Shown in pieces: positions 61,965 to 64,000 of a DNA stretch of 64,000 nt. Below the pieces are notes generated by a model. The model did no database searches. It saw nothing but the letters and a program-made list of their open reading frames with translations, and was not told the origin of the DNA. The stretch lies in assembly GCF_001184025.1 (NCBI RefSeq), contig NZ_BBYG01000016.1, forward strand, positions 434,001-498,000, given 5' to 3'. How positions within the stretch are numbered: the stretch's first letter is position 1; each line of letters begins with the position of its first letter. Position numbers and translations under genes: made by a program. The DNA is from Streptomyces maremycinicus (GTDB lineage: Bacteria > Actinomycetota > Actinomycetes > Streptomycetales > Streptomycetaceae).

Positions 61965-62874
61965 CGACGGCCCGCTCGGCCCGCACCCGCGCCTTGCGGG
62001 CCGCCGGGACCACCAGCGGGGTCCCCGTCTCCGGGTCGTCGATGACCTGGCAGCGCAGCCCGAAGACCTCCTCGACCAGCCCGGCCGTGACGATGTCGTT
62101 CGGCGCGCCCTGCGCGATGACCTCACCGCCCTTCAGCGCGATCAGATGCGTGGCGTACCGGGCCGCGTGGTTGAGGTCGTGCAGCACGGCGACGAGCGTG
62201 CGCCCCTGCTCCTCGTGCAGCTCCGCGCACAGATCGAGCACGTCGATCTGGTGCTGGATGTCGAGGAAGGTCGTCGGCTCGTCGAGCAGGAGCAGCGGTG
62301 TCTGCTGGGCGAGGGCCATGGCGATCCACACCCGCTGGCGCTGCCCGCCGGACAGCTCGTCGACATAGCGGTCGGCGAGCTCGGCGACCCCGGTCTGCGC
62401 CATGGACTCCCGCACGACCCGCTCGTCCTCGGCCGACCACTGCCGCAGGATGCCCTGGTGCGGGTAGCGGCCGCGGCCCACGAGGTCGGCGACGGTGATC
62501 CCGTCGGGCGCGATCGACGACTGCGGCAGCAGCCCCAGCGTCCGCGCGACCTTCTTCGCGGGCATCGACTGGATGACCTGCCCGTCGAGCAGCACCCGGC
62601 CCTGACTCGGCTTCAGCATCCGCGACAGCGCCCGCAACAGCGTCGACTTGCCGCAGGCGTTCGGGCCGACGATCACCGTGAAGGAGTTGTCCGGTATCTC
62701 CACCGACAGCTGTTCGGCGATGACCCGCTGGTCATAGGCGAGGGTGACGTTCTCGGCGGACAGGCGGTTCACGGTGCTCCTTCGGTTGTTCTGATCGGCC
62801 GAGCGGTTGTTCTGACCGGCCGAGCGGTTGTTCCGGTCGGCCGGGCGGCCGCGGTCGCCGCCCGCGGCGGTCAT
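61948..62874 (-). CDS. Iron-siderophore ABC transporter ATPase (FecE/FhuC type)
   Basis: A 308-aa ATPase if started at the ATG at 62874, which overlaps the permease stop as ATGA. A second possible start is the GTG at 62772, with a strong AAGGAG 5 nt upstream; it gives 274 aa. Walker A GPNACGKST, signature LSGGQRQR and LLLLDEPTTFLD are intact. The segment between the two starts holds a repeat NNRSAGQ/NNRSADQ. It powers import of ferric siderophores through the adjacent permeases. Confidence 0.9.
   Translation of the reverse strand: MTAAGGDRGRPADRNNRSAGQNNRSADQNNRRSTVNRLSAENVTLAYDQRVIAEQLSVEIPDNSFTVIVGPNACGKSTLLRALSRMLKPSQGRVLLDGQVIQSMPAKKVARTLGLLPQSSIAPDGITVADLVGRGRYPHQGILRQWSAEDERVVRESMAQTGVAELADRYVDELSGGQRQRVWIAMALAQQTPLLLLDEPTTFLDIQHQIDVLDLCAELHEEQGRTLVAVLHDLNHAARYATHLIALKGGEVIAQGAPNDIVTAGLVEEVFGLRCQVIDDPETGTPLVVPAARKARVRAERAVAREAS
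62783..62845. repeat. 21-bp tandem repeat in the ATPase N-terminal segment
   Basis: Three 21-bp units (62783-62803, 62804-62824, 62825-62845) beginning CGGTTGTTC; they encode in-frame heptads such as NNRSAGQ between two possible start codons. Confidence 0.75.
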
Positions 62875-63932
62875 ATCCGGCCCGCCCTGCGCTCGGTGAC
62901 GAGGAGCCACAGCAGGTACACCCCGCCCAGCACACCGGTGACCACCCCCACGGGCAGCTGCCCGTCACCGAAGAGCCGTTGCGAGGCCCAGTCGGCGGTG
63001 ACCAGCAGGGCGGCGCCCATGCACAGGGACGGCACGAGGTTGGGTCCGGGCGAGCGGGTCAGGCGCCGGGCCAGCTGCGGCGCCGTCAGCGCCACGAAAC
63101 TGACCGGGCCCGCGGCGGCGGTGGCGGCCGCGGTGAGCAGCACCGCGGAGACCATCAGCACCAGCCGGACCCGCTCCACGCGCACGCCCAGCGCGTGCGA
63201 GACGTCGTCGCCCATCTCCATCATCCGCAGCCCGCGCCCGTTGGCGAGGACGAGCGGCACCAGCACACAGGCCAGGGCGAGCAGCGGCCAGACCTGCTTC
63301 CAGTCCCGGCCGTCGAGCGTGCCGGTCATCCACACGACGGCGCGGGCCGCGTCGACGAAGTCGGCCTTGGTCATCAGATAGCCGTTGATCGCCGTCGCGA
63401 TCGCCGAGATGCCGATGCCGACGAGCACCAGCCGGTAGCCGTGGACGCCCCGCTGCCAGGCCAGCAGGTAGATGAGGGTCCCGGTCACCAGGCCGCCCAC
63501 CAGCGCGCCGATGGTCACCTGGTTGGCGCTCCCGGAGAACAGCACGATCATCACGAGCGCGCCGGCCGTCGCGCCCTGGCCGAGCCCCAGCACGTCCGGG
63601 CTGCCCAGCGGGTTGCGCGACACGGCCTGGAAGAGCGCGCCGCCGAGCCCCAGCGAGGCACCGACGAGCAGGCCCACGAGGACCCGCGGCAGCCGCAGTT
63701 CGTTGACGATGAACTCCTGGCCGGCGTTGCCGTCGCCGAGCAGCGTCCTCACGACGTCCGCGGCCGGGATCGGGAAGTCGCCGGTGCCGATCAGCACCAC
63801 GCTCGCGGCGAGCGCGGCCACCACCAACGCGGCGACGACGATCAGCGCGCGCGGCTCCAGCCGGAAGGAGAACCCGCCCGGGGTGCGCAGCGCCCGGGGG
63901 CGGCCGTGGGGGGTCTTCTGCGCGGTCTTCAC
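62871..63932 (-). CDS. Iron-siderophore ABC permease (FecCD family)
   Basis: A 353-aa permease with about nine membrane segments. Signatures: ELRLPRVLVGLLVGASLGLGGALFQAVSRNPLGSPDVLG, GANQVTIGALVGGL, and MEMGDDVSHALGV...VRL (coupling-helix region), then GPVSFVALTAPQLARRLT. GTG start at 63932 with GGAGGA upstream; it overlaps the stop of the next permease (GTGA). Confidence 0.92.
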   Translation of the reverse strand: MKTAQKTPHGRPRALRTPGGFSFRLEPRALIVVAALVVAALAASVVLIGTGDFPIPAADVVRTLLGDGNAGQEFIVNELRLPRVLVGLLVGASLGLGGALFQAVSRNPLGSPDVLGLGQGATAGALVMIVLFSGSANQVTIGALVGGLVTGTLIYLLAWQRGVHGYRLVLVGIGISAIATAINGYLMTKADFVDAARAVVWMTGTLDGRDWKQVWPLLALACVLVPLVLANGRGLRMMEMGDDVSHALGVRVERVRLVLMVSAVLLTAAATAAAGPVSFVALTAPQLARRLTRSPGPNLVPSLCMGAALLVTADWASQRLFGDGQLPVGVVTGVLGGVYLLWLLVTERRAGRI

Positions 63933-64000
63933 AGCTGGGCCGTCCTCCGCCGTCGTACGAGAAAGATGAAGACCGGGCCGCCGAGGATCGCGGTGATGAT
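63929..64000 (-). CDS. Iron-siderophore permease, C-terminal fragment (continues past window)
   Basis: The last 23 residues (GGPVFIFLVRRRR then TAQL) match the end of a FecCD permease. Its start is beyond 64000. Its TGA overlaps the GTG of the next permease gene. The usual substrate-binding lipoprotein and this permease probably precede it upstream. Confidence 0.8.
   Translation of the reverse strand: MITAILGGPVFIFLVRRRRTAQL

Overview
The window is a stretch of linear actinobacterial chromosome, almost certainly from a Streptomyces. The evidence is the uniformly very high GC content with G/C in third codon positions, frequent GTG and TTG starts, LAXTG surface anchors, streptogrisin-type proteases, a SepF-like division protein and gene orders typical of that genus. 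I see no rRNA or tRNA genes, insertion sequences, prophage or CRISPR. Both ends cut genes: an LPMO at the left and an iron-siderophore permease at the right.

Layout. (1) 1-11.0 kb holds secreted and stress functions: a sortase-anchored chitin/cellulose oxygenase, a lipase, a divergent MarR/cupin pair with two palindromic operators, a dnaE2-ImuB-like mutasome operon preceded by two LexA-type boxes, and two S1 proteases flanking a slipin. (2) 11.5-16.1 kb is an operon for two FMN monooxygenases and an FAD/NAD(P)-binding protein, probably for scavenging organosulfur or amine compounds. Beside it lies a cysteine-leader-like peptide gene with no gene downstream. (3) 16.3-30.3 kb is mixed accessory content: a DUF5685 protein with a cysteine-packed tail, a SepF paralogue, a glutaryl-CoA dehydrogenase-like enzyme, a DHA2 efflux pump followed by a 36-bp tandem repeat, a PIG-V-type glycosyltransferase, a PAP2 phosphatase, an I78 inhibitor, an orphan cytochrome oxidase subunit I, a WYL regulator and an Rpf-like LysM protein. 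(4) 30.3-49.9 kb is a conserved actinobacterial core block read on the minus strand: pyrG, Nudix hydrolase, ald, parA, a ribbon-helix-helix-like protein, scpA, scpB, rluB, an NrtR/ADP-ribosylglycohydrolase pair, aroH-tyrA, cmk, an acyltransferase and der. A plus-strand trio (secreted protein, DUF6529 membrane protein, Rieske lipoprotein) sits within it. (5) 50.3-64 kb holds a GH15 enzyme, an FAD oxidase, a PucR regulator, two envelope glycosyltransferase-type genes, recN-nadK-tlyA, an SCP2 protein and a siderophore ABC transporter.

How genes work together. Translationally coupled sets (ATGA, GTGA, TTGA or TGATG overlaps) are common: dnaE2-ImuB, monooxygenase pair, DUF6529-Rieske, nrtR-draG, aroH-tyrA, cmk-plsC, scpA-scpB-rluB, tlyA-nadK and the siderophore permease pair. 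The most interesting candidates are the ParA plus ribbon-helix-helix pair directly upstream of scpAB, a compact membrane redox pair (tri-histidine membrane protein plus Tat-exported Rieske lipoprotein), the orphan cysteine leader, and a severely reduced Y-family polymerase paired with DnaE2.
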